This document shows, one piece after another, positions 1-9,123 of a stretch of 55,441 nt of DNA (position 1 is its first letter; the number at the start of each line of letters is the position of its first letter). The notes beneath the pieces were generated by a model that saw only the letters and a program-made list of their open reading frames with translations, did not search any database and was not told where the DNA came from. Position numbers and translations under genes: made by a program. Source of the stretch: Bdellovibrionales bacterium CG10_big_fil_rev_8_21_14_0_10_45_34. GTDB lineage: Bacteria; Bdellovibrionota; Bdellovibrionia; Bdellovibrionales; 1-14-0-10-45-34. The stretch is taken from assembly GCA_002778785.1 (NCBI GenBank), contig PEZS01000003.1, forward strand, positions 1 through 55,441. The letters are read 5' to 3'.

Positions 1-61
1 TACCATGTTTTTATGGGTCTGGGGTTCACAATATTGCCGGCTGAGTCTCCGGATGATACTG

Positions 62-457
62 TCAACGAGTTATCGGGGAGCAGTATAATATTCGGGCCAT
101 TGTAACTTCAAAGTTGAGCGGCTTTGTTAAAAAATCGTTTGCTCCAGATTCAATGCATCCAACCACATCTGAAATATCAGTTTTAGCTGTAACCATAATG
201 ATTGGCAGTTCAATTGGGCTATGAGTTTTTCGAATATCCATAAGGATTTGGGTGCCGTATTTACCAGGCATCATTATATCCATAAGAATCATCGCTATGT
301 TATTTTCTTTAAGTGCTTCTAAGCATTCGTCACCGCTACTAACGCAAACTGGGTCAAGGTCTTCTCTCGAAGAGAGAATTTTCGCCGCCAGTCTTTGGTC
401 AAAGGCGCTGTCATCTACAATAAGAATCTTTTTCTTTTTATTTATTGGTAATCTCAT
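62..457 (-). CDS. Stand-alone receiver-domain response regulator
   Basis: A 131-residue protein that is a single CheY-like receiver domain. Acidic pair D15/D16 (ILIVDDS), phospho-acceptor D60 (ILMDIMMPG), T90 (MVTAKT) and K112 (LTKPLN) are all in place, so it should accept a phosphoryl group. It has no output domain, so it must act by protein contact or as a relay step. The ATG at 457 lies inside the end of the HPt gene (20-base overlap), which suggests translational coupling. It is the last gene of the phosphorelay operon on this strand. The C-terminus stops soon after the receiver core (MARILYC...), slightly short of a full final helix; a truncated longer protein cannot be excluded. Confidence 0.88.
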   Translation of the reverse strand: MRLPINKKKKILIVDDSAFDQRLAAKILSSREDLDPVCVSSGDECLEALKENNIAMILMDIMMPGKYGTQILMDIRKTHSPIELPIIMVTAKTDISDVVGCIESGANDFLTKPLNFEVTMARILYCSPITR

Positions 458-818
458 CGAGAAAATCTCTCAAATCTAAGGTTAAATGGTTAATGGCCAC
501 TGTTAGTTGCTGAAATAAAGACAGGGTATCTGTTGTAACTTTGTCGTGCCCCATTTGCTCGAGCTTCCAAGCAATCAGGTAGGCTTCATCTGCATAAAAG
601 TTAGAGACGGCGCCCTTTAAAGCATGTGCTGAAATTTCTAGATCTTGCAGGTTTCCAGTAGTTATAGCCGTTTCGATTTTTGCAAGCTGATCGGAGTAGG
701 TGCTCAGAAAACTCGAAATCGTATCCACAATCAAGTCAGTCGTTTGCCCGAGATTCTCAGTGAATCGATCCTTTTGGAAAGTTCTATACCTGAAGCTTTG
801 TCTCTTAGGTGAGTTCAT
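438..818 (-). CDS. HPt (histidine phosphotransfer) protein
   Basis: A 126-residue helical protein with the HPt signature SAHALKGA around H65, the expected phosphorylated histidine, followed by a helix rich in acidic and hydrophobic residues. HPt proteins shuttle phosphoryl groups between receiver domains. The ATG at 818 overlaps the TGA of the hybrid kinase in an ATGA arrangement, and its own end overlaps the next receiver gene by 20 bases. The natural reading is that it takes phosphate from the receiver of the upstream hybrid kinase and passes it to the lone receiver downstream. No signal peptide or membrane segment is visible, so it is cytoplasmic. Confidence 0.87.
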   Translation of the reverse strand: MNSPKRQSFRYRTFQKDRFTENLGQTTDLIVDTISSFLSTYSDQLAKIETAITTGNLQDLEISAHALKGAVSNFYADEAYLIAWKLEQMGHDKVTTDTLSLFQQLTVAINHLTLDLRDFLDEITNK

Positions 819-2983
819 GAGGCTATTTCTCTTTTCTTCGAGGGGTACTTAAGGAGTGCATCCTTAAGGCATTCTAGTAGTAATGGTTTTGCCAAAAAGT
901 CATGCATGCCTGCTTCGGCGCAGCGCTTCCTGTCCTCTGATGTCGTACTTGCTGAGAGAGCAATAATATAAGGGCATGTGCTATTATGTTTGAGAATTTG
1001 CCTTGTGGCTTCAAACCCATCCATCACTGGCATTTGGCAATCCATAAATATGATGTCGTAATGTCTTTCTTCTAACAATTTGACAACTTCATGCCCTGTC
1101 TTAGCCACATCCGCGTGATATCCGAGCTTCTTTAATAGCCCGATGGCTACCATCAGATTGGTAGAATTGTCTTCGGCTACAAGTATTCTTAGTGGCAAAC
1201 TTTCCGCAAGAGACTTGAGGTGCTTATATAAATCGGGCTTTTTGTCGGGTAAACGCTGAGAGCCTTCGAAGGCACTGACATCCATCTGATTGGATTTCTC
1301 TTCTTTCGCCACCTGGTCTAATTCAAGAACGAAACGAAATGTAGAGCCAATGGAAGGTTTTGTTTCAAAAGATATTGTGCCTCCCATTTTGTCGCAAAGT
1401 CCTTTACTAATTGCAAGCCCAAGCCCAGTACCGCCGAATTCCCTGGTGGTCGAAGCGTCGACTTGCGAGAACGATTGAAACAATTTGCCTTGCAGCGACT
1501 TTGGGATTCCGACGCCCGTGTCTGCTACCGCAAATTCGACGCGACATCTTCTGGAGTCGACCTGTTTTGAGTTTACACTAACATTCACACTGCCTACCTG
1601 CGTGAACTTAATTGCATTGCCAATAAGATTCGTAAGTATCTGCCGAATACGAGTTGGATCGCCAGTCACGGTCTGGCTTGCGCTAGCGTTGATTGTGCAG
1701 TCGAGTTTGAGTCCTTTTTCTTTTGCCTGAAATCGAAAGACATCTATTGTCTCTAGAACGCACTGAGAAATTGAAAACTCTCTGCTTTCAAGCTCAACTT
1801 TGTTGGCCTCCAGCTTTGAAAAATCGAGAACGTCATTGATAACCTCCATTAGCGAACTGCCACAGTTTTTAATGACGTTGAGCAGCTGTGTTTGCTCGGC
1901 ATTGATGGGCGTGTCGAGGAGCAGCTGCACCATGCCGATAATACCGTTCATCGGTGTGCGGATCTCGTGACTCATATTCGCCAAAAATTCAGAGCGAGCT
2001 TTCGTAGACTCTTTGAGCTGAACCTCAATTCTCTTGCGCTCTGTGATTTCATGGCGGATCGAAACGTACTGGGTGATTCTACCGAGTGAGTTCACAAAAG
2101 GAACAATCGTTGTGTCAACCCAGTAGAGCTCTGAGCCTTTACTCTTGTTGCAGATTTCTCCTCGCCAGGGTTTTCCAGAGCTAATAGTTGCCCACATGTT
2201 GTTGAAAAAGTCTGCAGGCATAACGTCAGACTTCACAATCCGGTGGTTCTGCCCAATGACTTCTTCTTTTTCAAATCCGCTTATTTCAAAAAACTTTTCA
2301 TTAGCGTAGGTGATATTTCCGGAAGCATCAGTTACGGTAACAATTGTGGCTTGATCTAGAGCGTCTTGATAGATCTGCACTTCATCCTGGGCTACCTTAG
2401 CACTGGTGATATCGTTGGCAGTTGCGATAATTTGAGACGATTGACCGTTCGTATGAAATGAGGTGACGTAGGATTCGATCCATCTTCCACCTTTAGAGTT
2501 TAAACTGGCAGTTCGAAAAACAACTCGAAACTGAGTGTTCGCGCCCGCTATGAGTGACTGAACACCTTCTCTTATTTCAAGGCGGTGGGCCGGGTGTATC
2601 TTCTGGAGCCAATCCTCAAACGGAATCTCAGAGCCATCATGCGACTCTTCAAACAACGAGGCACATCCTTCTGTCCACGAGATCGTTTTATTTTCGATGT
2701 CTAGTCGCCAGCTTCCAAACTTAGCAACCTTTTCTAGTTCACGTATTTGATTCTTTGTATCAAGGCGATGAGTCGTCAACTGATGCGAAAAAAGCCTTAT
2801 CAGTGAGTCTTGCTTTAGGCCCACAAGGGTCGCCAATAATCCTAAAAGAATCGGCGTCGCAGAAATTACTAATTTTAAATCATGTGTCTCAGCAAAAGCC
2901 GAAAAAATAAGTCCGATGAAGGTCCCGGTTACTGCATAGAGTAGGGTGTACGATTTTACGGGATTCCCTGGTTTTATGTCCAT
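815..2983 (-). CDS. Hybrid sensor histidine kinase (2 TM, 2 PAS, HisKA, HATPase, REC)
   Basis: About 722 residues. Order: two short membrane helices (roughly 12-32 and 38-56), a PAS domain (about 85-195), a second PAS domain (about 205-320), the dimerisation/H-box EFLANMSHEIRTPMNG with the phosphorylated His near 339, an ATPase domain with N-box NLIGNAIKFT, G1 DTGVGIP and G2 GGTGLGLAIS, and a C-terminal receiver (LVAEDNS, phospho-Asp in FMDCQMPVMDG, Lys in LAKPL). There is almost no periplasmic loop, so the signal is probably sensed in the membrane or by the PAS domains in the cytoplasm. I chose the ATG at 2983 over a TTG one codon upstream. The stop overlaps the HPt gene. Confidence 0.93.
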   Translation of the reverse strand: MDIKPGNPVKSYTLLYAVTGTFIGLIFSAFAETHDLKLVISATPILLGLLATLVGLKQDSLIRLFSHQLTTHRLDTKNQIRELEKVAKFGSWRLDIENKTISWTEGCASLFEESHDGSEIPFEDWLQKIHPAHRLEIREGVQSLIAGANTQFRVVFRTASLNSKGGRWIESYVTSFHTNGQSSQIIATANDITSAKVAQDEVQIYQDALDQATIVTVTDASGNITYANEKFFEISGFEKEEVIGQNHRIVKSDVMPADFFNNMWATISSGKPWRGEICNKSKGSELYWVDTTIVPFVNSLGRITQYVSIRHEITERKRIEVQLKESTKARSEFLANMSHEIRTPMNGIIGMVQLLLDTPINAEQTQLLNVIKNCGSSLMEVINDVLDFSKLEANKVELESREFSISQCVLETIDVFRFQAKEKGLKLDCTINASASQTVTGDPTRIRQILTNLIGNAIKFTQVGSVNVSVNSKQVDSRRCRVEFAVADTGVGIPKSLQGKLFQSFSQVDASTTREFGGTGLGLAISKGLCDKMGGTISFETKPSIGSTFRFVLELDQVAKEEKSNQMDVSAFEGSQRLPDKKPDLYKHLKSLAESLPLRILVAEDNSTNLMVAIGLLKKLGYHADVAKTGHEVVKLLEERHYDIIFMDCQMPVMDGFEATRQILKHNSTCPYIIALSASTTSEDRKRCAEAGMHDFLAKPLLLECLKDALLKYPSKKREIAS

Positions 2984-3071
2984 CAACTTCGAGTCGGTAT
3001 TTATTAAAAATTACTTGAGAGTTCAAGCGTTTAGCAGAGGTATTAAGATTAAAAGGCAAGTCCAATAGACC

Positions 3072-4037
3072 TCAGTTCGGTCCGGGCGCAAGAAGCCTAA
3101 AGTGTTTCGCTTTAAGACGTAAATAATCAGAGGTCTGTGCTCTGAGCCACTTCTTTCGCTTTGAAATCTGATTGTCAGACTTAATATCTTCTAATGAAAG
3201 CGAGTGCAGAAGTAGGCCACTTGCTGCCGAGTAAGTTAACAGTCTTTTCTTTAGGGAGCCGATCATCTGTAGGGTCTTAGCGATCAATTGTTTGCTTGTA
3301 AATGGCTTCTCGATAGCGCTATCGACGCCGAGGTTAATGGCCTCAACGAGCGCCGACTTGCTTAAGTAGGCGCTCACCAGAACAATTGGAGATATATCAT
3401 CTTTTTTTCGAATCTCTTTAATAAAATCTATTCCATTGAGTTTGGGCATTTCGTAATCTGTAAACACACACATCGGCCCAAGCTTTACAAGCTCGCGAAG
3501 TGCCTCTCTAGGGTCTGAAAACGTAATAACGTCGTAGCCGGTTTCTAACAAAATTTCTCTCATTATCTCTAGAATTTCTGGCTCATCATCTACAACAACG
3601 AGGGGATTGGGGCCGCCCAAGTCGACCTTAGAAAACGCCATAGCTGATGGCTCTGAGTAAGCATTCGGCTTTGAGTCCATAGTCGACTCAACGAGATCAA
3701 ATAGTCCAGATGTTACAAGTAGTGATCTAGCGCTTTCAAGGTTAAATAAGTAGGAGTCAATTTTTCGAGTGAAAAGCTCACTGTGTGCGGTCGACGGGAG
3801 CTCAGCCATACCTTTTGTTATTTCTTCTAGGTGTTCTTTAAGCTCTCGTTGACCGTCAACAGCGGCTGAACCCTTGATTTCCATTAAACCCTTGATCAAG
3901 GAGTCGTGTGCTGGCTCACAATTTTGATTGTTGAATGAATGAAGAAGATGCTTTTCAACTTCTTCTAGCAAATCAATGCTTTTTGCTAATGCTTCCATGC
4001 GCTCTGAATTTTCTAAGTCAGGATCTCGAGTTTTCAT
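3072..4037 (-). CDS. Response regulator with degenerate HPt-like N-terminus
   Basis: 321 residues in three parts. Residues 1-120 are helical and contain LMEIKGSAAVDG, which matches the HPt motif HxxKGS except that the phosphorylatable His is Met. Residues about 145-265 are a complete receiver: LVVVDDEPE, phospho-Asp in VFTDYEMPKLNG, Ser in LVSAYLS, Lys in IEKPFT. The last 55 residues are basic and helical, with no recognisable DNA-binding or enzymatic output. It lies 88 bases upstream of the hybrid kinase on the same strand, so it is probably the first phosphorelay gene of the operon. The HPt relationship is inferred from the motif alone. Confidence 0.8.
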   Translation of the reverse strand: MKTRDPDLENSERMEALAKSIDLLEEVEKHLLHSFNNQNCEPAHDSLIKGLMEIKGSAAVDGQRELKEHLEEITKGMAELPSTAHSELFTRKIDSYLFNLESARSLLVTSGLFDLVESTMDSKPNAYSEPSAMAFSKVDLGGPNPLVVVDDEPEILEIMREILLETGYDVITFSDPREALRELVKLGPMCVFTDYEMPKLNGIDFIKEIRKKDDISPIVLVSAYLSKSALVEAINLGVDSAIEKPFTSKQLIAKTLQMIGSLKKRLLTYSAASGLLLHSLSLEDIKSDNQISKRKKWLRAQTSDYLRLKAKHFRLLAPGPN

Positions 4038-4091
4038 GTTTTAGGTATTCCGGTTAAATTATTGGCACCATTGTTACACACAGTTGAGAAA

Positions 4092-4760
4092 TTAATCTGT
4101 CGATTTCGACCCTGAGGGAGTTTGTTCGAGCTGCCTTCTCCAATGACTAAGACCTTCACTTGTGAGAGCTCGATGCGTACTATCAAGTGCGAGAACAGAC
4201 AAAAAAAGTGTTTTGAATTTCTGAAAAGGCTCGATAGGTATCTTAAAAACTTGAGCCCAGCGATAAAAAATAAAAAGGTAGAAATCAACAATGGACGGGT
4301 CATCTCCAAAATAGAACTTACCAGATATTTGACTTTCAACCCATGAAAAGGAATTTGTAATCTTTTTGACTCCTACACTTTTAATATGAGGAACATTGGT
4401 TTCGTCAAAAGAGTAAGCATCAGGGTGAAATAGAAAGGAGAACGGTGGGTGCACCTCGGATGCAGCAAAACTAAGAATTTCGATGAGCTTGTGTGGCGCA
4501 AGTTCTTCTGGGCTCGGCACTATGGAAACCTTAGATTGCGAAGCGATGTACATCAAAACAGCAGGATTTTCTGTAACAACGCTTCCTGGAGACAACTCGA
4601 GAGTCGGAACTTTGTGTTTGCTATTGAGTTTGATAAACCGATCACGTTGCTCTTGAGGAGTGTCTTTTGCAATCTCCTTTAGTTCAAAAAGCAGCCCTGA
4701 GTGTTCAAGGGCAATATGGGCGGCAACGGAGCAGGCACCTTTAGTATAATATAGTTTCAT
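4092..4760 (-). CDS. Beta-class glutathione S-transferase
   Basis: 222 residues. The N-terminus MKLYYTKGACSVAAHIAL closely follows bacterial beta-class GSTs such as E. coli GstA, with the conserved Cys10 that contacts glutathione. The thioredoxin-like half continues with KHKVPTLEL and the glutathione-binding turn VTENPAVLMYIA; the rest is the all-alpha half. Cytoplasmic; probably detoxification or redox balance, substrate unknown. The start is the ATG at 4760, which has an AGAAGGA ribosome site, not an in-frame start 69 bases upstream. It sits 54 bases upstream of the receiver gene on the same strand, so co-transcription is possible but function does not suggest it. Confidence 0.88.
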   Translation of the reverse strand: MKLYYTKGACSVAAHIALEHSGLLFELKEIAKDTPQEQRDRFIKLNSKHKVPTLELSPGSVVTENPAVLMYIASQSKVSIVPSPEELAPHKLIEILSFAASEVHPPFSFLFHPDAYSFDETNVPHIKSVGVKKITNSFSWVESQISGKFYFGDDPSIVDFYLFIFYRWAQVFKIPIEPFQKFKTLFLSVLALDSTHRALTSEGLSHWRRQLEQTPSGSKSTD

Positions 4761-5016
4761 TTGTGTTCCTTCTGTAGACGGACATTTTGCTAAAAATTCA
4801 CCGACAAAGGTATCTCTAATTTCTGACAAAGGATGACATTGTTGACCACCCCACCCGAGTTTGCTCGGCCTTAGTGATGGGTCTGCAGGCCCAAGGTCTT
4901 CGTATCCTCAGGACTATGGCAGTGAGTGCAGCAATGAAAGTGGTATGACTTCTAGCCTTTCATTAGACTGGAGTTTGTCAATGAGGGGCCAAATCACAAG
5001 CGACCAAGGAGGGGAC

Positions 5017-6672
5017 ATGAGTCGTTTTTCACGACTAAGCGTGATTGTATTCAGCGCATTCTTAATAGCAATAGCGGCTGAAGCAAAAGAGACCGAAAAA
5101 AAGTTTGATGCTATACCAGGAGAGTATGTTGTCGGACTTACTAAAGAAGCGAAGACCTTTAACGTATTTGAAATTCTGAAAATGCTAAATGTTTCAAATG
5201 TAGAAATTGTTAACGAACGAGAAGGGGTTTATCTCGTTGTTCGGAGTATTGCCGAAAAGTCAGGCGCGGCTATTGAAGATATGATGAAATCAGGAATTCT
5301 AAGATATGCGGAGCCTAACTACCTTTACTATGCTGATTCATTCGCTCAGGTTCCAGATGATCCAGACCTACCGGTACTTTGGGGAATGAAAAACAGTGGG
5401 CAGCTAGATTCTCAAGGGCGACCTGGTATTGAACAAATGGACTCTGGGGCGTCGGACGCCTGGCAGCTAACTCAAGGAAGTAGCGACGTGATTGTTGCAG
5501 TGATCGATACGGGTGTCGACTATACTCATCCCGATCTGCGAGAGAATGCTTGGGTTAACGAAGCCGAGCTCAATGGAGTGCCCGGAGTCGACGATGATGG
5601 AAACGGCTACGTCGATGATATTCACGGATACGACTTTGCTAACGATGATGGCGATCCCATGGATGATAACAATCATGGAACTCACTGTGCAGGAACTATT
5701 GCCGCAAAAGGCAACAACGGCCTAGGAGTTGTTGGCGTGTCATGGAATGCAAAGATTATGGGTGTGAAGTTTCTCACCGGCTCTGGATCAGGTTCTTTGG
5801 CAAATGCTGTTAAATCAATAGACTACGTGACACAAAGCCCAGCCTTCTTTTCTAGTAACTCTTGGGGAGGCGGCCCTGCTTCTCAGGCCATGAAAGAAGC
5901 CATCCAGAGAGCCGGTGAAAAAGGAAAGCTATTTGTCGCAGCTGCCGGCAATTCGAGCAGTAATAACGACACGACACCACAATATCCCGCTAGCTATGAC
6001 AGCGACAACATCATTTCTGTTGCTGCAATCGATCGAAGAGGATCTCTGGCCAATTTCTCCTGCTACGGAAAGACCACAGTCGACATCGCGGCTCCAGGCG
6101 TAGATATCGTTTCGACGATTCTCGGTGGGGGTACTAAGAGTTATTCTGGAACTTCCATGGCAACTCCGCATGTAGCGGGCGCGGTAGCGTTAGTAAAATC
6201 TCTTTTCCCCAACTGGACAGGCGAGCAGATCAAGGAGCGAATTTTAGCCACGGCACGCCCCAACCCCAGAATAAGTAGTCATGTGGCTACTGGCGGGAAT
6301 TTAGACGTTTACGCAGCCCTTACGGGTAAGGTGCGAGACTCTGTGATCCCGGATCCAAATAGGCTAGAGTCGATTAGTCAGAATATTGAACTACTCAACT
6401 ATCAAAGTGATTACACTCAAACCTTCGATATAATTTTAGATAATTCAGTAAAGAAATTTTACGTGTACTTCGAAATGATTGATACGGAGCCTCGGTACGA
6501 TACGATAACGGTCTTGGATGGAAGCTCAAATGAAATCGAAGTTCTTTCGGGGAAGATGACCGGCCACTACACTCAGGCGGTGTTAGGTAATGTCGGCAAA
6601 CTAGTTTTCAAAAGTGATTCGAGTGTTAACGGAAAAGGCTTTCGAGTTACGAAGGTGGCGGTAGAGCGCTGA
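5017..6672 (+). CDS. Secreted subtilisin-family (S8) serine protease
   Basis: 551 residues. A signal peptide (MSRFSRLSVIVFSAFLIAIA, ending near AEA) is followed by an inhibitor-I9-like propeptide (YVVGLTKEAKTFN...RYAEPNYLYYA), then the catalytic domain with D164 (AVIDTGVDYTHPDL), H220 (NNHGTHCAGT), oxyanion Asn in AAAGNSSSNN and S380 (SGTSMATPHVAGA). About 105 residues after the core form a beta-rich tail resembling CUB or pre-peptidase C-terminal domains. The ATG at 5017 is preceded by AAGGAGG; an upstream TTG in the same frame would put 52 non-signal residues before the signal peptide. Exported, likely self-processed; substrate unknown. A strong terminator follows. Confidence 0.93.
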   Translation: MSRFSRLSVIVFSAFLIAIAAEAKETEKKFDAIPGEYVVGLTKEAKTFNVFEILKMLNVSNVEIVNEREGVYLVVRSIAEKSGAAIEDMMKSGILRYAEPNYLYYADSFAQVPDDPDLPVLWGMKNSGQLDSQGRPGIEQMDSGASDAWQLTQGSSDVIVAVIDTGVDYTHPDLRENAWVNEAELNGVPGVDDDGNGYVDDIHGYDFANDDGDPMDDNNHGTHCAGTIAAKGNNGLGVVGVSWNAKIMGVKFLTGSGSGSLANAVKSIDYVTQSPAFFSSNSWGGGPASQAMKEAIQRAGEKGKLFVAAAGNSSSNNDTTPQYPASYDSDNIISVAAIDRRGSLANFSCYGKTTVDIAAPGVDIVSTILGGGTKSYSGTSMATPHVAGAVALVKSLFPNWTGEQIKERILATARPNPRISSHVATGGNLDVYAALTGKVRDSVIPDPNRLESISQNIELLNYQSDYTQTFDIILDNSVKKFYVYFEMIDTEPRYDTITVLDGSSNEIEVLSGKMTGHYTQAVLGNVGKLVFKSDSSVNGKGFRVTKVAVER

Positions 6673-6776
6673 CTTTAGCCTTACGCATGAAGTGCGAGGT
6701 AGAGGTAGAGCGTGGACATTGGCTTAGGTTTTTGAACTCAAAATCAAAAACGAAGAGTTAGGATAAACTGAAGCAG

Positions 6777-6802
6777 CGGATAGCATCGTGCTATCCGTTT
6801 TT
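6777..6802 (+). terminator. Rho-independent terminator after the subtilase
   Basis: A perfect 9-bp stem (CGGATAGCA / TGCTATCCG, 3-base loop) followed by TTTTTC. It lies 105 bases after the subtilase stop and reaches the end of the opposing DUF2231 gene. The T-run is only on the plus-strand side. Confidence 0.8.
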
Positions 6803-7359
6803 CATTGATCTGTTTCTAAAGTATCGATTTCTGGTAGAGCATCAAGCTCCTTTTCAATGTTCTCTAAATCTAAGGTCGGCATCTCTTCTGGGATCAATTG
6901 CAAACCCGCCGGCGAAGGTGCGTGAGCTGCGGCGCCACCGTATATGTAAATAAGTTCGCCGCCGGTTCTGCCGGCTTGAAGGACGAGAAACATGACAACG
7001 AGGTTCGCAGCAAGTGTGACGTAAACAAGCCCAAAGCCACTAACAAAGTAGGCAACCACTGACAAAGTAAGCGCCGTTAAAGCACTCACTAAAACTTTTT
7101 CGCCCCATTCTTCGTGTTCGTGAACGGGTTCATCGCCTACGACAATCTCTACCCGGTCGTAGTCTTCTTCACCGGACCTTTCGGCAAAAAAAGCTGTGGT
7201 CGCTATGAGCAAGTTTGAAAGGATCACTAACAGCCAAGTAGTTTTGTGCCAGGTCAGTTTTTTTTGGCCAATAAGAACAACAACCAAAAGAAGTGGAGTA
7301 ATCAACCCAAGAGCTATTGGCAGATGAACAATTGCCGGATGTAATGGAATTTCGCCCAC
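6802..7359 (-). CDS. DUF2231 family membrane protein
   Basis: 185 residues. The N-terminus carries the DUF2231 hallmark IPLHPAIVHLPIALGL, followed by about four membrane helices (near 10-30, 40-57, 85-105 and 108-128) and a soluble acidic C-terminal tail. The acidic stretch between helices 2 and 3 (GEEDYDRVEIVVGDEP...HEHEEWGE) includes a His/Glu cluster that could bind metal. The family is a small inner-membrane group of unknown function. I prefer the GTG at 7359, six bases after AAAGGG, over a TTG five codons upstream. No obvious operon partner; it converges on the subtilase. Confidence 0.8.
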   Translation of the reverse strand: MGEIPLHPAIVHLPIALGLITPLLLVVVLIGQKKLTWHKTTWLLVILSNLLIATTAFFAERSGEEDYDRVEIVVGDEPVHEHEEWGEKVLVSALTALTLSVVAYFVSGFGLVYVTLAANLVVMFLVLQAGRTGGELIYIYGGAAAHAPSPAGLQLIPEEMPTLDLENIEKELDALPEIDTLETDQ

Positions 7360-7600
7360 GTCGAACCCTTTCAAATTTTTAGCTAAAAATACTTATGAGG
7401 TACGTTTTTACGTTTCGAGAATACCGAAGGTACAAACGGCTCACTAGAAGTAGCAATTAGTAGACTTATTTTTTTCAAGGATTTCAAGCAGGTATTATTG
7501 ATACTCTGAGCTAATCGTGGGGACACGCACTCTATAGTTAGCTAACCTTACGCTTTTTCCCGGCCTTAGGATCTCGCCATACGGGGTGAGTTTGTCGGCT

Positions 7601-8884
7601 TCAAGATTCTCCTCTGAGTAATATTCGAACTGTCGTACCTTTACTTAGGCTGGAATCTATTTGAAGTGTGCCATTCCAACGTTCAATCGCCTCTTTAGCA
7701 TAGTGAACCCCCAGGCCTGATCCGAATGGTTTATTGTATGAAAACCCCTTCTTCCCGATGTTTTTGAGAATCTCAGTCGGCATTCCGGATCCGTTATCTT
7801 TGATTTCTATAACGATTAGTTTTGAGCCACCTTCTCGATCTTGTTCACCTGAGGTGGACTCTCTAAGATTAACTTGGATCGTGTCCCCCGCTTTGGATGC
7901 CTCCTTAGCGTTATTGCAAATATTAGAAACGACCCTGCTGAAAACAGACTTCTGACAAACTATCTTTCCGCCATCTTTAAGTTCAGATCTAAAATCAATT
8001 TTTATTGCCTCATTTGAGTATTCCAACCTTTTTTCCTCAACCAATGTCTGCAAGAGTTCTCCAACATTATTCTGAGTCAGGGGTTCAATTCGATTTTGAT
8101 AGAGTTCATCCGCTTCTCTCTTTGCTATATTCTGAATATCAACGGCAATATCTTCGATTCTTTGAACAGAGCTATTTACTATCTTCCACAAGTCACGATT
8201 CAAACCGTCGGCCATCTTGAAGACTGATTTAAGTGCGGATATGGGGGATTGAATGTCGTGGGCAACTTGACGAGAAACCTGTCGATATAGCGATTCTCTT
8301 AGCTGAACTTCAGAGGTAAGGCGCTGGCGACCGATGAATTCTCTTTCTCGTAGCCTCTGCTGAATGTTCTTAATGGAATAGGCGATAATAAGTACATATA
8401 ATGTGTGCATGGAATGGTAAACCGCGATTCCCATGGACGAACTTGAAATACTTGTTTTGGCTAACATGTACACTAGTGGCCAATAAATAATGGCAGCGCC
8501 TACGAGAAAGTAAGTCTGCGGCATCGGGAAAAAGATGAGTGCCGCCAACCCTAACGTATGTATGCCGCCAATATAGAGCATAGAAATGTCGTTTGATAAG
8601 ACGATCGTTACTTGGAGGGGTAGGGCCACAACGAAGACCGAGAGAAGCGTGTAGCGGTAAACATTGTAGAGGGGGCGTACGTGATAAGCCGCGAGAGCCA
8701 AGACTGTGACGATGCCAGCTGAGGTTATTCGAAGAACCAGCGTAGTCCATTTTAGCTGTGGAACCATCTGAGAGTCCGCTACCCAAAAAAATAAGGTCAG
8801 CGGAGCTGCCAAATAGAGCAGGATGCTCCTGAGTTTTCCTTTGAACTCGACCTCGAGTTCGCGATCGAAATCTTGACTGTCCAT
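7601..8884 (-). CDS. Six-helix membrane sensor histidine kinase (paralogue A)
   Basis: 427 residues: six N-terminal membrane helices within about 18-172, a short coiled linker, H-box RQVSRQVAHDIQSPISAL with the phosphorylated His at 209, and an ATPase domain with N-box NICNNAKEAS, G1 DNGSGMP and G2 SGLGVHYAKEA. The input is the membrane bundle itself, with no periplasmic domain or receiver. It aligns end to end without visible gaps up to the H-box with the kinase at 14890, where the His is also residue 209. The ATG at 8884 follows TAGGGG. No response regulator is adjacent, so the partner is unknown. Confidence 0.92.
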   Translation of the reverse strand: MDSQDFDRELEVEFKGKLRSILLYLAAPLTLFFWVADSQMVPQLKWTTLVLRITSAGIVTVLALAAYHVRPLYNVYRYTLLSVFVVALPLQVTIVLSNDISMLYIGGIHTLGLAALIFFPMPQTYFLVGAAIIYWPLVYMLAKTSISSSSMGIAVYHSMHTLYVLIIAYSIKNIQQRLREREFIGRQRLTSEVQLRESLYRQVSRQVAHDIQSPISALKSVFKMADGLNRDLWKIVNSSVQRIEDIAVDIQNIAKREADELYQNRIEPLTQNNVGELLQTLVEEKRLEYSNEAIKIDFRSELKDGGKIVCQKSVFSRVVSNICNNAKEASKAGDTIQVNLRESTSGEQDREGGSKLIVIEIKDNGSGMPTEILKNIGKKGFSYNKPFGSGLGVHYAKEAIERWNGTLQIDSSLSKGTTVRILLRGES

Positions 8885-9123
8885 TTACCCCTATCGGAGC
8901 ATCCATTAACTTATTTTATTTGGGGGGCAGGGATGCGCAAGAGGCATAAAAAAACACCTTGGCTGTGGCGCACCCTGTTATCTGGCCGGCTACAATCAAG
9001 CTTAGAAGGCGCCAGCACTTTCGCTTGTCAAGGTTGATCTCAAAGTGAGGCATTACATCGTCTTAAAAGAGAATTCTTGTCTATTCATTTGGCGATGCAC
9101 GCGAATTTCCCGATAAATATTTA

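Noticed and set aside
4861-5016. 52-codon N-terminal extension of the first subtilase
   Set aside because: It precedes a signal peptide that has its own ATG and AAGGAGG site.
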